A stretch of DNA of 64,000 bases from Hypomyces perniciosus (GCA_008477525.1 SPDT01000004.1:4278001-4342000), one strand, 5' to 3'. Positions 12,720 to 26,800 are shown, numbered from the stretch's first letter. The notes: generated from the letters alone by a model not told the origin. Program-made: numbers and translations.

Positions 12720-12915
12720 CAACTAATAGAGGATTATATATTAGCGGTAGAGTGGGATAAATTGAATGAGATACCGCCGCGGTTGGTTGATATGTTGGGA
12801 TATACGTTGGGTCGCCATTCATTGGGTATATTGAAAGAAAGGGTCCAAGGGCGGCTGTGGCGAAGTTGTTAGAGAAGTGGAAGAAGAACGGCGGTGTGAC
12901 GGACGCAAAGCTCTG
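12720..12915 (+). pseudogene. PhyH-type dioxygenase, 3' remnant
   Basis: About the last 65 codons of a paralogue of the intact gene at 27,913-28,825. The frame VEWDKLNEIPPRLVDMLGY matches VEWDKLDEIPPKLVDMFGY there, and after a small frameshift near 12,812 the frame continues as RAAVAKLLEKWKKNGG to TGA at 12,913-12,915. All catalytic residues are missing. It lies tail to tail with the F-box gene at 13,014, the same arrangement as at 28.8-29.9 kb. Confidence 0.75.
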
Positions 12916-13013
12916 ACGGATGACTGAGCGGAGTTATTGATGGGCATTTTAACTTAGATCTTGCCAGTGGGGGAACAAAATTGCTAACTCACGCGATTTA
13001 CATATTCGGATTT

Positions 13014-14081
13014 CTAATACCCAACATTGCAGTACCATTCAGGTTCTTCCTCACCCTCACCCCAACCATATACCTGACGAACGCTTCCAAGATCCTCATC
13101 GCGGTATGGATTATCAACCCAAATAGTGCTATGAGCAACTTGTCTCTGCCAAGTTTCTTCTCCTGGGGATCCCTCAGGCCCAAGATCCCGCCAAGCACGT
13201 ATTATGGCTCGTTCGGGTAATGCTTGAACAGAAAAGTCGGTAGGGCAGATTGAACATGAGCCACGAACTTCAAAGCCACCCACTTTTATTTTAAACGCTT
13301 GCTCGATTGCTTTTTTGAGGACGCATGAGGGATCTGGGGTGGGCTGTTCAAACTGGGCCAAGCGGCGCTGTCGTGAATCCTGCACCCTACTAGCCGTAGT
13401 AGTCTGGTGTTGACAAACCGCCAAACAGTCTGCAGCCAGCAATTTCTGCGACACTTGTTCAGCGTTTTGGTAATAACGCCAAACACATAAGAGTAGGAAT
13501 TTTTCTCCAACAATCCTCGGATAGCTTGAGTGTTGGCTCGTAAGTGCTCCTCCTTCCCCCCATGTCGATGAAGTAGCATGATAGGGCGCTAATAGTCTTT
13601 TGAGATACCCTTCGTGTTCATTTCCCATTCTAGTGTATTTAAGGGCGAGTTGGGCATGTCGGTGATGAAGGTTGAATAATGAGACATGTGGGACTGTACC
13701 ATAGAGTTTGGAGACATACATTCCCCTGTGGGGACAGGGGGAGTATTGTGGACTTGATGGCGTGTCGAGCTCATTAACTGGGTGAAGTTTACGGCAATCC
13801 CCGCATACCCATCGATCAGGTAAGGCACGGGCGATGACTGTAAGATACTCCAGACATTCTGTACCGTTGAGGTATGGAGTTGTACCTCGGAAGCTCAAGT
13901 CGTACACAGCAATCCGAAGTGAGCGACAGGTCTGGGAGAGAAAGACCTTAGCATGTAGTGGGAGCGCTTCTAGAATGTGAGGTATTATCTCCACTGGCAG
14001 TTCAGCAATGGTGCAACCCAGGCGTTGCTGAGCTTCATTGAGGAGAATGTGGGATGTTCCCCTGACGAGGTCTTCCATCAT
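13014..14081 (-). CDS. F-box protein (fungal type), intact
   Basis: Single-exon gene of 355 codons if started at the ATG pair at 14,079-14,081 (MMEDLVRGTS); the frame is open further upstream to 14,204, but homology with the second copy does not decide the start. An F-box-like segment (IAELPVEIIPHILEALPLHA) lies near residues 23-45, followed by a Cys cluster (WVCGDCRKLHP). F-box proteins bind Skp1 and present substrates to SCF ubiquitin ligases; the rest of this protein is a fungal-specific region of unknown target. A decayed paralogue occupies 28,966-29,905. Confidence 0.7.
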   Translation of the reverse strand: MMEDLVRGTSHILLNEAQQRLGCTIAELPVEIIPHILEALPLHAKVFLSQTCRSLRIAVYDLSFRGTTPYLNGTECLEYLTVIARALPDRWVCGDCRKLHPVNELDTPSSPQYSPCPHRGMYVSKLYGTVPHVSLFNLHHRHAQLALKYTRMGNEHEGYLKRLLAPYHATSSTWGEGGALTSQHSSYPRIVGEKFLLLCVWRYYQNAEQVSQKLLAADCLAVCQHQTTTASRVQDSRQRRLAQFEQPTPDPSCVLKKAIEQAFKIKVGGFEVRGSCSICPTDFSVQALPERAIIRAWRDLGPEGSPGEETWQRQVAHSTIWVDNPYRDEDLGSVRQVYGWGEGEEEPEWYCNVGY

Positions 14082-14673
14082 GATCTTGGTAAAAAGACTA
14101 ATAATGAACAGACAGAATTGGACCGCCAGGGGTTGGATAGTGGGATTCCTTATATGTCCACATTTTAGCCCAAAATGAGTCAGTCGACCAGTGGTAATTG
14201 TCAAGATTCCCCCTAACTATATAGTTTCATTAGTTAACTCCTTCAATAGGATTTTAGTTCGTAAATCTCATGAAAAGTGGAGGAATTCAGATTGCACTAG
14301 CCTCGGGCCACCCCCTTTCTTAATCTTTCAAAATTCAGAAACATTTCTAATACTAACCAGTCAAATCCTTTCGTCTCAGACTTGCCAATCATTACGGAAC
14401 AAGTTCCGAATCAGTCCTCTGAAGAGCGATCACCAAGGTACGTACCGGATCACCAGGTGATCGGGAACATACTCAGGAGATCGAGGGACTCAATCATCCA
14501 GGACGTAACTACATTCCTAAATGATCAACGAGAATTTCCTTTGTATATGTACGACTGGCTCGTCACTCATTTAGTATAGTTACTTAGACAGTCGTTAACC
14601 AATTGCATTCACCAGAACTGCCTGTTCTACAGAATCGTGACTACGTTACCCTGCTCAGTATTCATCCCTGACC
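14082..14673. other. Intergenic, upstream of the F-box gene
   Basis: Includes the putative promoter of the minus-strand F-box gene. Nothing else supported. Confidence 0.4.
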
Positions 14674-14690
14674 TCTCTGTCAACATAAAC
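14674..14690 (+). repeat. Target-site duplication, left (retroposon copy 1)
   Basis: TCTCTGTCAACATAAAC at 14,674-14,690 is repeated at 15,650-15,666, flanking the element between. Confidence 0.85.
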
Positions 14691-15649
14691 ATAAACAACT
14701 CTCTCTTGTAAAAAAATTTCCGCACTAGCAGCTGTTAGCAGCTTATTAGTGGGGGAGCTTTTACAGGCTATAAGAAGCAGCGCAACAGCTGTTAGGCTAT
14801 CGCCTGATTAACAGTTGAAAAATGCAATAAAGGTATGTTTAGAGAGTTGGCCTTGCGCTGCGTTGCCTGCTTCGAACCGCTGGATCCAAAGATTAAATAG
14901 CCTCGGGACTAGGCCGCTTTGGATATTAGATATTGACAGGATCTGTAGTAGGTTAGGGCCCTGTTGCCTTCCCATTAATGTCTGAAAAACAGCACTAGTC
15001 GCGAGGGTTTTTCTTTTACTAAAAGAGGCTGACCCCTCTTTTTTAGGGTTTTTCCCATTTACTGTAACCGCTACTGTATAGATCTTGGTTAAAAGGGGAT
15101 TTTAAAGGGTCATGGAGTATATAATTTGGGGTAGGGTTATAAGAGGAATTTCTAGCTGGAAAAATCCTTCTTTTACCTGGTTTATCCAAGTATATTTATA
15201 TCTATAGGTACTTAATATTACAGCTGTAACGGGTGTAGCCTAACTGGAAAGCACGCAGTTAGGGCACCTCTGTATTGTCTATCTATAGCTGAAGGAAGGA
15301 AGCTCTATACTAGCTATATATATATTATATAGTTGTGCGTATAGGGTTATGGCCGAGGTGGTTTCCTAATTGGGCAAGCGGTCTAGTATTAGTCGTATTT
15401 CCGGATTCGGCGTAGTTGTAATTCCGGGAGACATGGCCTAGCCTGTGACAACAGCTTTGGCCTAGATACATTACGGCTTTTGCCGCGCCCTTCAACCCGC
15501 TAATGGGAGCTGGGCTTAACGACTTTGCCCTTAAGGCTATAAAATCCTAGATAGTGGTCGGATACTAGCCTAGGATATCCTTTTGCCCTACTGGGATTGG
15601 TGGCCTTGTGCCATAGGACGTTAATGGGATATCATCATCATCATCATCA
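14691..15649 (+). mobile_element. Non-autonomous retroposon, copy 1
   Basis: A 0.96-kb insertion flanked by a 17-bp (or 16-bp) direct repeat. Its 5' end (ACAACTCTC..TGTAAAAA, then CACTAGCAGCTGTTA) and 3' end (CATAGGACGTTAAT plus an (ATC)n tail) match those of the element at 35,060-35,884, which has its own, different target-site duplication. No coding capacity is visible. The simple-repeat tail and target duplication indicate target-primed reverse transcription, so this is a SINE-like element or a deletion derivative of a LINE. The middle portions of the two copies align poorly by eye. Confidence 0.7.
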
Positions 15650-15666
15650 TCTCTGTCAACATAAAC

Positions 15667-17631
15667 CCACGAGCCTCGGTTTATCCCTTGAGAATCAACC
15701 CGGATCGTCACATAAGCCGATTATGAGGTCATATGGAAGCCCAAGGAATAAGGATTCCAATAGTCTATCCCTTGTGACTTCATGTCTTCGTAGTCTGAAG
15801 GAATTGTGGCTTAAAGCAATTAGAATGAAACTAGTGAATGCCTAATGTTTTATCTTGGGTTTAACTTAAGTTTAAGTTAGGTTAAGCTTTTATTCCTTAG
15901 AATATTATAGAATATCGTTATAATATATATTTTTATAATCTATAAAATTTTCTCTTTCTTATAGTATATAGCCTGCTTATGTAAGCGTTTTATTTATAGA
16001 GTAAAAAATAAATGTATTGTTCTTTTTTAATAGAGAAAGTTTTATTCCCTTATAATAATTATTTAAATTTATTTTAAAATTTAATAAATCCTTTATAAAT
16101 TTAGAAACATTAAAATAAATTAAGTAATAAAACCTTTAACGTTTATATTTTTTTAACTTTAAAAACTATAAAATAATTAAGTTAAAGTAATTTAAATTCT
16201 TAATTTAAAATTAATATTAATATTTATACTTTAAAAATTTATTTAAAAGCTCTATAAATATTATTAAGTTTTATATTTATTTATAGCAGTAAATAAATTT
16301 ATTATTACAAATTTTAAAATAAAAATAAAAGATATTTTATTTGTTTAATTAAATATTATTTAATTAAAGTACATTAAAAATAATAAATATATTTAAAAAT
16401 AATTTATAGAAAAAAATATAATAAAAGTTAATAGTTCATATTTAATTAACTTTAAAGTATTAGTAAATAACTTTCTATACAAGAATGGATTAATTTACTA
16501 TAATAATAGCTTTTTTAATAATTAATTATTTTTTTACTTTTATATAATTAGAAAGATTATAATAGTAATAGTTAATATAAATTATATCTTTTATAAAAAT
16601 AATAATAAAACTAATAATTGGAAATAAATTAATACACGTTTTAATAATACTATAACCTATAAAACCTGTATTAATTATATAAATTATTGCTAATAATATT
16701 AAAGCTTTAAATAAAGTTTTAGCGTGTTTTATAGAAAATAATAACTCTTTTAAAGTATTAAAGTATTAAATAAAATTCATATTTTAATAAAATTACATTT
16801 TTTATTTATAAATATTTGTAGGGAAAGTTTTATTAAAGGTAATCAATATATTTAATATACCTATATTTCTTTATTAATTTATTTAAGAAAAGTTAATTAT
16901 TTATTGAATCAGTTATTATATTAAAAAGGCACTAAATTATAAAGATAAATAAATAGATTTAGTTTAATATATAATCACCTTTTTCCCCTTTTAATATATA
17001 ATTTTACTTATAGCTATTAAAGTTTTGAAATTATACAAAGGTAACTATTAATTACTTTTAACTGCTAATATCATAATTAAATAATCTATAGTATTTTTTA
17101 AGTTTTATATTATTTAATTACTGCTTTATAGTTGTATTAAAAGCGCGTTTACCGCGCTTTATATTAATAATATATATATATATATAAGTATATTATTTCC
17201 CTTTTAACAAAGTACTTTTATATTTATATATTAAGTATTAGTAAATTTCTATAATTATATATTTTAAAGTTTATTTATTTTTAAATCCCTTTTAATAAAT
17301 CAAAATATAATTAAATTTTAAAAGGTATTTTATATAATAGATTTATTTTCTTAAAAGTTATTAAACTATTATAAAGTATATAATATTTTTATAATCTCTA
17401 TAGACTTTAAGTTTATGAATTCCTTATAGTGAATAATAATCTTTTTTAAATATAAAAATAATAGTAAAGAATTATTTATTATTTATTTAATAATAAAACT
17501 TTAGACTATATAGTATTTAAAAATAAAAGGTAATAGGATATAGTTTATTATATTTATCCTTTTAATTAAATTAAACTTTTATAGTAAAATCAAATATATA
17601 TATTTTAAGTTTTATTTTTTTAAATAAATTA
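15667..17631. mobile_element. AT-rich RIP-degraded repeat sequence
   Basis: From about 15,880 the composition becomes strongly AT-rich with stops in all frames and very few CpG or CpA dinucleotides, typical of RIP-mutated repeats. No domain could be read. A solo LTR has inserted at its right end. The first 200 bp (15,667-15,880) have normal composition and no recognised feature. Confidence 0.5.
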
Positions 17632-17636
17632 AATAT

Positions 17637-18216
17637 TGTTAAAATAACAAGGTTATACTGAACCTCATTTAAGTGCAGCTTCTAGGAAGGTGCACCCAAC
17701 GCAGCAATGAGGAAACGACTGAGAGTCTAGTTGGGTTAACAATGGATAAACAATTGAATTGTAACTGAACTAATAGCTAGAAAGCTATAGAATATCTAGT
17801 GATGTGCGGCTGGTGTAGAAGTGATTGTATGAACAATAGCTTTGTCTTCTACAATAGTCCTCCGACCTAACAATAGGTGTGCGGTGGCAGAATTGGGTTC
17901 GTGGCCGCATTCCTATTTTCCGCAAAATTCATTTATATATAAAAGCGGTCAAATCGACTCACGGCCATACAAACAGGAAACCATTTTAGTCAGATTTTTC
18001 ACAATAGCCATTATGCCCATTGTATTGAGTCTAGGGTAGGCAGGGTAGCTGGTCCTAGCTCAATTGTTATCGTTGAAGATAACAGAAATTTCCTGACTTA
18101 CACCGAAGTTCCTCCGGAACTCGGTCCTAGCGTCGGGCCTAATTCCGGGTCTAGCCAGAATAGGAAGGTTACCCAATTACACAGAAATCCTTGCTTTTTA
18201 GCCCTCCTTTTTAACA
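17637..18216 (-). mobile_element. Solo Copia-type LTR, little mutated
   Basis: A 580-bp sequence beginning TGTTA and ending TAACA, flanked on both sides by the 5-bp direct repeat AATAT (17,632-17,636 and 18,217-18,221), as expected for an integrated LTR element. It is the reverse complement of the LTR at about 18,554-19,130, which leads into a Copia element, so its own orientation is minus. No internal element sequence lies on either side, so it is a solo LTR. It keeps normal GC content while its surroundings are RIP-degraded, suggesting later arrival. Confidence 0.85.
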
Positions 18217-18553
18217 AATATAATAAACATAAATTACTTTATAATAAACTATTTCAATTTATTAAAAGTATTTTATATATTAAATACCTATAAAAACTTT
18301 TATATCTTTTTAATAAATTTATAAAGAATTTATATCATTTTTCTATAGCTTTCAATAAATTATTAGTAATAAGTAATAAATTTTAAAAGGCTTTAAGCCT
18401 TTTTATTTATTATAGGTATAGGCTAGTTTTATACTATTTATACTTTTAATAGAGTTATATAGATTTCTTTAAAGGTAATAATATATTTATAATACTTTTT
18501 AAATATATATTTTACATATTTTTAAATCTATTAAAGAAATTAAAATATTATTT

Positions 18554-19130
18554 TCTTAAAAAGGAGGGCTAGAAAGCAAGGATTTCAGTCTATTTGGATA
18601 ACCTTCCTATTTTAGCTAGACCCAGAGTTAGGCCCGATACTGGGACCAAGTTCTAGAGGAACTCTGGTATAAGTCAAGTCCTTTTTTATCTTTAACAATA
18701 ACAATTAAGCTAAGACTAGCTACCCCGCTTACCCTAGACTTAATATAATACTTACAATAGGCATTATAAGAAATCTAATTAAAATAGTTTCCTGTTTATA
18801 TAGCTGTAAGTTAATTTAAGCGATCTTATATATAAATGAATTTTACGGAAAATAAGAATATAGCTATAAACCTAATTCTACCACTATATACCTATTATTA
18901 GGTTAAAGGACTATTATAAAAATACAGCATTATTTTATAATTACTTTTATAATATAACTATATATTACTAGATATTTTATAGCTTTTTAGCTATTAAATT
19001 AAATACAATTCAATTATTTATTTTATTATTTACCTAGTAAACTCTTAGTTATTTCTTTATTGCTGTATTATATACAGCTTCTTATAAGCTATATATAAAT
19101 AAGGTTAAGTATAACTTTATTATTTTAATA
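18554..19130 (+). mobile_element. 5' LTR of Copia element, RIP-mutated
   Basis: About 577 bp, inverted relative to and homologous with the solo LTR at 17,637-18,216 (shared landmarks: AAAAAGGAGGGCTA and AAGCAAGGATT at the 5' end, GTATAAC near the 3' end). Differences are mostly transitions. It is followed by GGTTATAAGCC, which resembles a decayed primer-binding site. Confidence 0.75.
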
Positions 19131-22100
19131 GGTTATAAGCCTAAAAGAGTTTTCTTTAAGTCTTAATTAATAGATTTCCCTAATAGTTATAGTATTTCCC
19201 TTAGCGCTACTATAGTATTTATAGCGGGTCTTTATAGTGTTTATTTTAATGTTTATATAAGTATTTCTTAGGATTTTTAGCTATTTAAAGCTATTCCTAA
19301 GCTTTTACTATAAATACTATTATGGTTATAGGAATACTATTATTATTATTTTTACTATATATTATATAATATACTCCCTATTTCTAGAGGATATCGGTTC
19401 AATACTAGCAATATAAGTTAATTTATTAAGGCTTTTAGCAGCCCTATTTCTTTTATTAAAAATAATAGCTTTACCTAATAGTAAAAGGATTTATTTATTT
19501 AAGTATAGAATATAAAATAAAAGCTTTAAATATAAAAAGCTTTTATTAAAACAGTAAAGGTATAGTTAAAAGGTTAAAATACTACTATATTATAGTTATT
19601 TAATACTTTAGCTAGCTTAACTGCTTTTATTTTAAATCTTTAACTTTAATAAACTATTAATTTAATAAAGATTAATCTTATAGCCCCTATATTGATATTA
19701 ATATAAGCTTTTACTTTTATCCCTATATTAATCTAGGTTCTATTTTTATTTATTCTTTAACTTTAAACTATTATTTTTATTTTAAATAACAGTTTTATTA
19801 AAAAGTATTAAAAAAGGTCTATAGTTTTTTTAACAGCTATAAATTAATAAGTTTTAATAATTTTAATTAATAAAAATAGTCTTTAAATATTATATTAGAG
19901 GGTATAGATTATTATACTTTTATAAAAAATCTTATAATTATTAATTCTTTATTTAATTTAAAATAAACTTTCTTATTTATATTAATTAAAAATAATTTAA
20001 CTGCTATTTTTACTGTATTTATTACTTAAACTTAAAGCTTAAAAAAGTATTTTTAATATTTAAAAGATAATATAATTACTTTAATACTTAATTGAGAAAT
20101 TCCCTTTATAAGGAATTTTATTTATTAAATTATAATAATTATAAAGGATTTTTAATTAAATTTAATACTACTTTTAATCAACTATTAATTAAATTAGCTA
20201 TTTTAAAAGTTAATATTAATATATTAAATTAAGTAAATTAATATTTAAATACTTTAAAAAAAGCTTTTCTGTAATAAACTAAAAGAATTAAAAGAGTTAT
20301 TAAATTTAATAAAGCTATTAAATCATTAATCAAAAGTTTTAATATTTAATTTCTTATAGTAAATATATTAAATAAAACTAAAAATCTATTTTTAATTATA
20401 TATAAGGTTAATAAGGCTATAAAGCCTTTTAAACTTTTTAAAGATTAATTAATACTTTTTAGGTTTAAAGATTAAAAGCTAGCTTTTAATTCTCTTAAAA
20501 GGAAAAGACATTAAAAGAAATAAAACTAAAACTAAAAGTAAATTAAAAAAGATTATACTGTTATTAATATATATAACCTAGCTATTAAAAGGTATAGTTT
20601 AAAAAAGTTAATAAGAAAGTCTTTTATTAAATTTATTATTAATTTAAATAATAATTAAAACCTTTTATAAACTTTAAATATTAAAAAAAAGAAAAAGCTT
20701 TTTAAAATCTTTAAATTTTTTATTTAAGATAATCTATTATATAATATTAAATTTATAGTTTATATAATTAATTTTAAAAAATAGTTTATAAACTATAAAT
20801 TTAATAATAAAAGTGAAATATTATTTATATTAATAAAGGTTTTATTATCTTTAAAGGAATAAACATAACTACTTTTAATATTTTTAATAAAAATAATAAT
20901 TATAAAAAGATAATAGTATTAAGTACCTTTTTTATTTATAGTTAAATATAAACTTTATAAATAATTTAAAGTATTATTAAATTAAAAGATATATTTAATA
21001 TAATACTATTTTTATTAACTTTATATAATTAATAAAGCTATTAAATCCTTTAAAATATAGTTTTTTTGTAATAATTAAAAGATATATTATACTATATAGC
21101 TATATAAATAATTATAAAATTTATAGTTTAATAAAGGTTTAAATTTTTATTATTAATAAAGAAAAAGTTAAAGAATATATAGTTATTTTAAAAGTAATAG
21201 CTTTAAAAAATAATTAATTAAATTTAGTTTTAAGTTTATAAAAAAAAGTTTTAAAAGAAAAGATTTCTTTAAACTTTTTAAAACTTTAAGTTAAATAAAG
21301 GAATAAAGGCTTTATATACCTTTATTACTTAAAGAAATAAAAGGGAATAAGCCTATAAAAGATACCTTTATAAAGGAAAGGCTTTATATATTTAAAGAAT
21401 CCTTTATTATTAAAGATTTAAAAGTTATTAAGCTAATTAAACTAAAAACAAATATTATTATTCATCTTAACTATAAACTATTAAAGCTAGACTTTTTATA
21501 GTATAAAAGATTAGGTTATATTAGCTTAAATTTATTAAAAAAGACTCTTAATATAACTATTAAAATCTTTAATTTTAATTCTATTAAAAAAAGAATTTAC
21601 TATTTAATATATAATAAAAGAAAAGCTATTAAATAGTTTAATTTAAAGTTAATTATTAATTCATTAGCCTTTCTAGATTATTTAAAACCTAATACTTTAT
21701 AATAAAGCCTTTATTAATCTTTTAATTATTAATAGAAAATTAAAATATAAATAACTATTCCTTTTAAAATATTATAATATACTTACCTTTTTAACTACTT
21801 TAAAAGGCTTTATAAATAGCCTTAAAATTTAATATAACTAGTATTTTAAAGAATTTTATTATAATAGTAAAAAGGAAATTAATTAAAAACTTTAAACCTA
21901 ATTCTTTTCTTTAAGAATTATATATTCCTATAGCAGCTTTTATATTTATAAATAAAATAGTTTAATAAAATACTTTATTAAAGTTTTATTAAATAAACTT
22001 TAAGCTATTATTATAGCAGTTAATTTACTACTATATCTTTAAAATTTTATTATTTATATAGTTTTTAAATTAATTAACTATATAGCTATTATTAATAAAA

Positions 22101-23893
22101 ATTTTACCCTTTATTAAAAATTATATAAAAACCTAAACTTTAATAAAAATTATAAGTTTAATTTATAAAGATATAAAACTATTAATATTTATTGTAAAGT
22201 CTTTATATTTTAAGAATAAAAGGTTAAAAGCTATAAATTAACATTTAAAATTAAAACTAAAAAACCATTAGCAGTTTTAAGTAATAATATTTATTTTATC
22301 TATATTCTAGCTAAATATATAATCTTTAAATTATTAATTATAAAGCTATATAAAGATAAAATTCTTAACCTTTAAATCTTAAAGCCTACTATAAGTTAAA
22401 ATAATAAAAAATTAAAAGGAGAAATAAAGCTAAATTTAATAAAACAAATAATTCTTAGCTTTTAAGATATTAATCTTTTACTCCTTAACTTTATTTTAAA
22501 GGGATTATTTACTTTTATTCCCTTTATTTATATTCTTATACTAGTTATATAAAACTTTATAGTTATAAAGGATCCTATAAATATTGATATATCCTATTTT
22601 CTTTATAATAGCATTAAAAAGCTAGCCTTTTTAACTGCTGCAGCATAAAACCCTTAAACGCTTAAGTAAATACTTTATAATTTTAATAAAACTAAATAGC
22701 TAAAAGCAATTTATAGTAAATTTAACTAACTAGTTAAATAATATACCTTTACTTTTAGTAAGTATAATAGTATTTTTAAAGGCAGGAATTTTATTATTAG
22801 TCGATTAGTTTTAAAGACTAAAAAAGACTAGAATAATAAAATAGTTAAATTTAAAGTTAAGCTAATTTCTAGGGGCTTTTAATAATTAAAAGGAATAGAT
22901 TTTAATTAAATATTTACTTTAATAGCTATTCCTTTTATTTAGCAGCTCTTTTTAACTTTAACTATTATCTATAATTAAAAAATTAAATAAAATAACTTTA
23001 TTAATATATTCTTTAACAGGATATTTAAAAAAAACTATATTTTTTAATTTCTTTAAAAGGTTTAAAGACTATACTAGTTAAATTTCCTTTAGAATTAAAT
23101 TTATTTTTAAAAAGCTAGGTTATAACTTTAATTTAAATCAGGTTATTTAATTATAGAAAGCTCTTTATAGTTTTAAATAGTCCTTTAAAGAATAGTAATA
23201 GGCTTTATAAGCTTTAAGAAATAAACTAGAATATAATCTTTTAATTTTTAAGTCTACTATTCTTTATAATCTTAATAATAGTGTTTTTATTATTATATAT
23301 ATAGATAACTGTTTTTTTATTAAATTAAGTAAAGAAGCTATAGTTTAATTAAAGTTAGCTTTTAATAAAGTTTATACTATAAAAAATAAAAGCTTTGCCT
23401 TTTTTTTAAAGGTTTAAATAGTTAAGGATAAAAAAAGAGGCTTTTTTAGCTTTTTTAGAAATAGTATATTATTAAAGCTATAAAGTTCTTTAACCTTTAA
23501 AACTTAAAGCCTATTTAATTACTTTTATAGCCTTCGCTTTTAATTAATAAAACTATAATTAAACTAAATAAAGTTAATATTAAGCTTTTTTAAGCGATTA
23601 TTAGAACTATTATCTGTTTAAAAATATATATTTAAATAGATATTAGCTTTTTAATTTAGTAGCTAGTACAATAATTCTAAGGCCTATATACAAAGTATTT
23701 AAATACAGCCTATAACCTATTATAGTATTTAAATAATACTTAAAGTCTAGCTATTTAATATACTAGAAAATCTAATCCTATATTTATTAGTTATTATACT
23801 AGTGATTTTATTAAAGATAAAGAATTAAGTAAATTTATTTATAGTTATATTATAATAGTTGCTAATAAGCTAAGTAGCTTAAAATTAAAAAAG
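19131..23893 (+). mobile_element. Copia retrotransposon, internal region, RIP-degraded
   Basis: Translation through stops reveals Copia-order pol motifs on the plus strand: a GAG-pre-integrase relic (YKRLGYIS near 21,510), reverse transcriptase (VKFKVKLISRGF, then KGIDF, near 22,850-22,910) and a decayed RNase H-like end near 23,780-23,870. Every frame is interrupted. The 3' LTR is not found; the element stops where a new LTR begins at 23,894. Confidence 0.78.
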
Positions 23894-26800
23894 TGTTACG
23901 GGTCAGACCTAATTAGGAAGGACCTTGGCTATACCAAGCCCGGCACTATAATTCCCTATATTTCCCGGACCAGCTAATACAGATATATATATATTAGGCA
24001 CTGCGTATAAGCCTTAGGCCTATACGCATATATACTACTGCCTTATAGATTAATATATATAGCTAGATAGCTTCCCTTTCTATTCTTTTACTTTTTAGCT
24101 TTAAATAGATAATTCAATAGCGCTTTATTATTAGCTACTATAATAAATTATACCTATTATATATTTAAAGTTTATTTCTATTAATTTTATTAATTCCTTA
24201 TATATATTAAAATAGTTGGCTTTACTAATAATAATAATTTTAACTTTAGCGAGGAGTAAGTTATTACTTTAATTAATTAATTAATATAGCTGATTATAAA
24301 GTAGATAAATGCTATTATATAAGCGTTTAATATTAGGAGGAATAATATAAAGGAAGCGCTGCTTTTTTTATAGATTAGCGCGCTATAATAAAAGAGGCAG
24401 AAACCCTTTTTTAACCCTTTAAAATTTTTAAGGAAATAAAGTAAATATATAGCTTAAGCGCAGTAAATATATAATAAGATAGCTTTTAATAAATATCTCT
24501 ATATAGGTAATAGAGATCTTTAGTATTTTATTAATACCTGCTTTAAGATTAAGCTTTAGTAAATAATAGCTATTTATTATTTTTTAAGTAAGCAAAAAGG
24601 CAGATATAACCTTCAAGACTTTATAATATATTTTAACTAAAGCTATAAAAATTAAGGTCTTTAGGCTTATACTAATAAAGAGCTTTAAATATTGTAATAA
24701 AAAAAAGGAGTTAGTTTTTTTTTTTTTTTTTACTAAAGTTTAAATAAAAGCTTTTTAAAGTTAGTAAAGAAAATTAAATAAATTAAGTAAAGATTATTTT
24801 CTTTAAAGGAGCCTTCTGTTTAAAGCTATAATACAGTTTAATTATAGTTAACCTTTTATTAAATTATAACTATTAACTAAAGTAAATTTAAAATATTACT
24901 AGTAAGATTAAGTAATTAAACTATAATAAATTTACTATACCTATAAAGGCTGCCTCTTTTATAATAAATAAAGGTTTAAAGAATATAAAGGCTAAAGGCA
25001 ATAAAAGAAGGTTAAGTATACTTTTACTATAATTCCTTTAAGCATTTAGCCTAAGAATACCTATAAGCTTTTAAAAAGAGATTTAAGGCTTATATTAATA
25101 GAGTTTATAAAGTTAAAGTGTAAATTGAAAAGGAGTAGGAACTTTAAATTATTAAATTTACTAGCGACTATAACTTTTTTAATAGATTATTAAAAAAGTA
25201 GCTTTAATATAAAATTAAATATTAAAGTTAAATAAAGTAGAAATTAATTAATAAAAAGAATTTAAATAATAAATAAATAGTAAATTAATAATAATATAGG
25301 CTAAAATAGAGAATATATAAATCTTTACTTTATTTAATATTAATTGCAATTACTATATTATTATAGAATATTCCTTTATAAAGAAACTTCGCTTTCTTTA
25401 AATCGAAATTAAAAAATAATAATTAAATAGCTTTTTTAAAGAAAGTTTACTAATAGTAACTAGCTTTATAGCTGTAATTTATTTAAAGCTTTACAGCTAT
25501 ATTTAATGCTTATATATATATATATATATAGCTAAAGGTTTAGATTATAACCTGCTTTTTAAGAAACTATAGGGAGAAGTAAATAGTATAATCTATAATA
25601 CTACTAAATAATAGATCTTTTATTAAAAAGCGGATATTTAATTGCGATTTTTAGGTAATTTAAAACTTAAAGGTATATAAACTATATAAACTATTTAATT
25701 TATATCTGCCTTAACCCTTTAAGTAGAATATTATTATATATAATAATCTAGTAAAGAATATATATTTTATTTTTATATTATTATATTAATAGATATTAAG
25801 AAAGCGCTTTAGCCGAAAGAGCTAGTAGATTAAAGGGAGACTGTTCCCTTTAAGCTTTAAGATAAATTTTATTTATTATTTTCTGTTTAAGAAGCAGTAA
25901 AGCTATTGCTTTAAAGGCCAAGTATTAATAATAAAATCCCTTTAAAGTAAAATAAAGATAGTAATAAATTAAAGCTTTTATAGGGCCCTTTTATAGTATA
26001 TCGCGAAAAGAGCTATTAATACTATATAAGACCCTCTTTAATCTACTTAATAAAGGGTTTATCCGCGCTAATAGCTTAGCTGCTGCTGTATTAATGCTTT
26101 TTGCTTATAAGCCAAAAAGAGGAATGCGCTTTTGTGTAAATTACTGTACTTTTAATATAATTTATAATAAAATTACTACTTTTTACCTTTATTTACAGAA
26201 ACACTAAATAACCTCACTTAAATAAAGTGGTTTATTAAGCTTAATATAATAGCTGCTTTTTATAAAATTTATATTATAAAAAGGGATAAATATAAGATTA
26301 TATTTTATATATATTATAGATTATATAAATAAAAAGTTATACTATTTAGGCTTATTAGCACTTTAATAATATTTTAATAGTTTATTAATTATATATTTTA
26401 CTTTTTTTTAGATAATTTTATTATTGCATATATTAATAATATTTTAATATACTTAAACAGCTTGCTTAAAGATTATATAGAGAAAGTATAATATATACTT
26501 TACGCTTTTATAGACGCTGGCTTATACCTTAACCTAATAAAGTGCTTTTTTACTTAAAAAAAGGTTAAATACTTTAGCTTTATTATTTAAATAGGAAAAG
26601 GTATTGCTTATAACTTTAAAAAGCAGTAAATAATATATAAATAAATAGCTTTTATATTAATAATAGGTATATAAAGCTTTTTTAGATTCGCTAATTATTA
26701 TTATATTTTTATCTTTAGCTTTTTATATATTTTAAATAAAAGTCTTTAATATATAATAATGTAAATTAATTCTTAAAAGATAAATTAAGGTTTATAGGTA

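Noticed and set aside
15340..15450. A tRNA-like patch (GGCCGAGGTGGTTTC...) in retroposon copy 1
   Set aside because: I could not pair a full acceptor, anticodon and T arm, so there is no basis to call a tRNA gene or a tRNA-derived SINE head.
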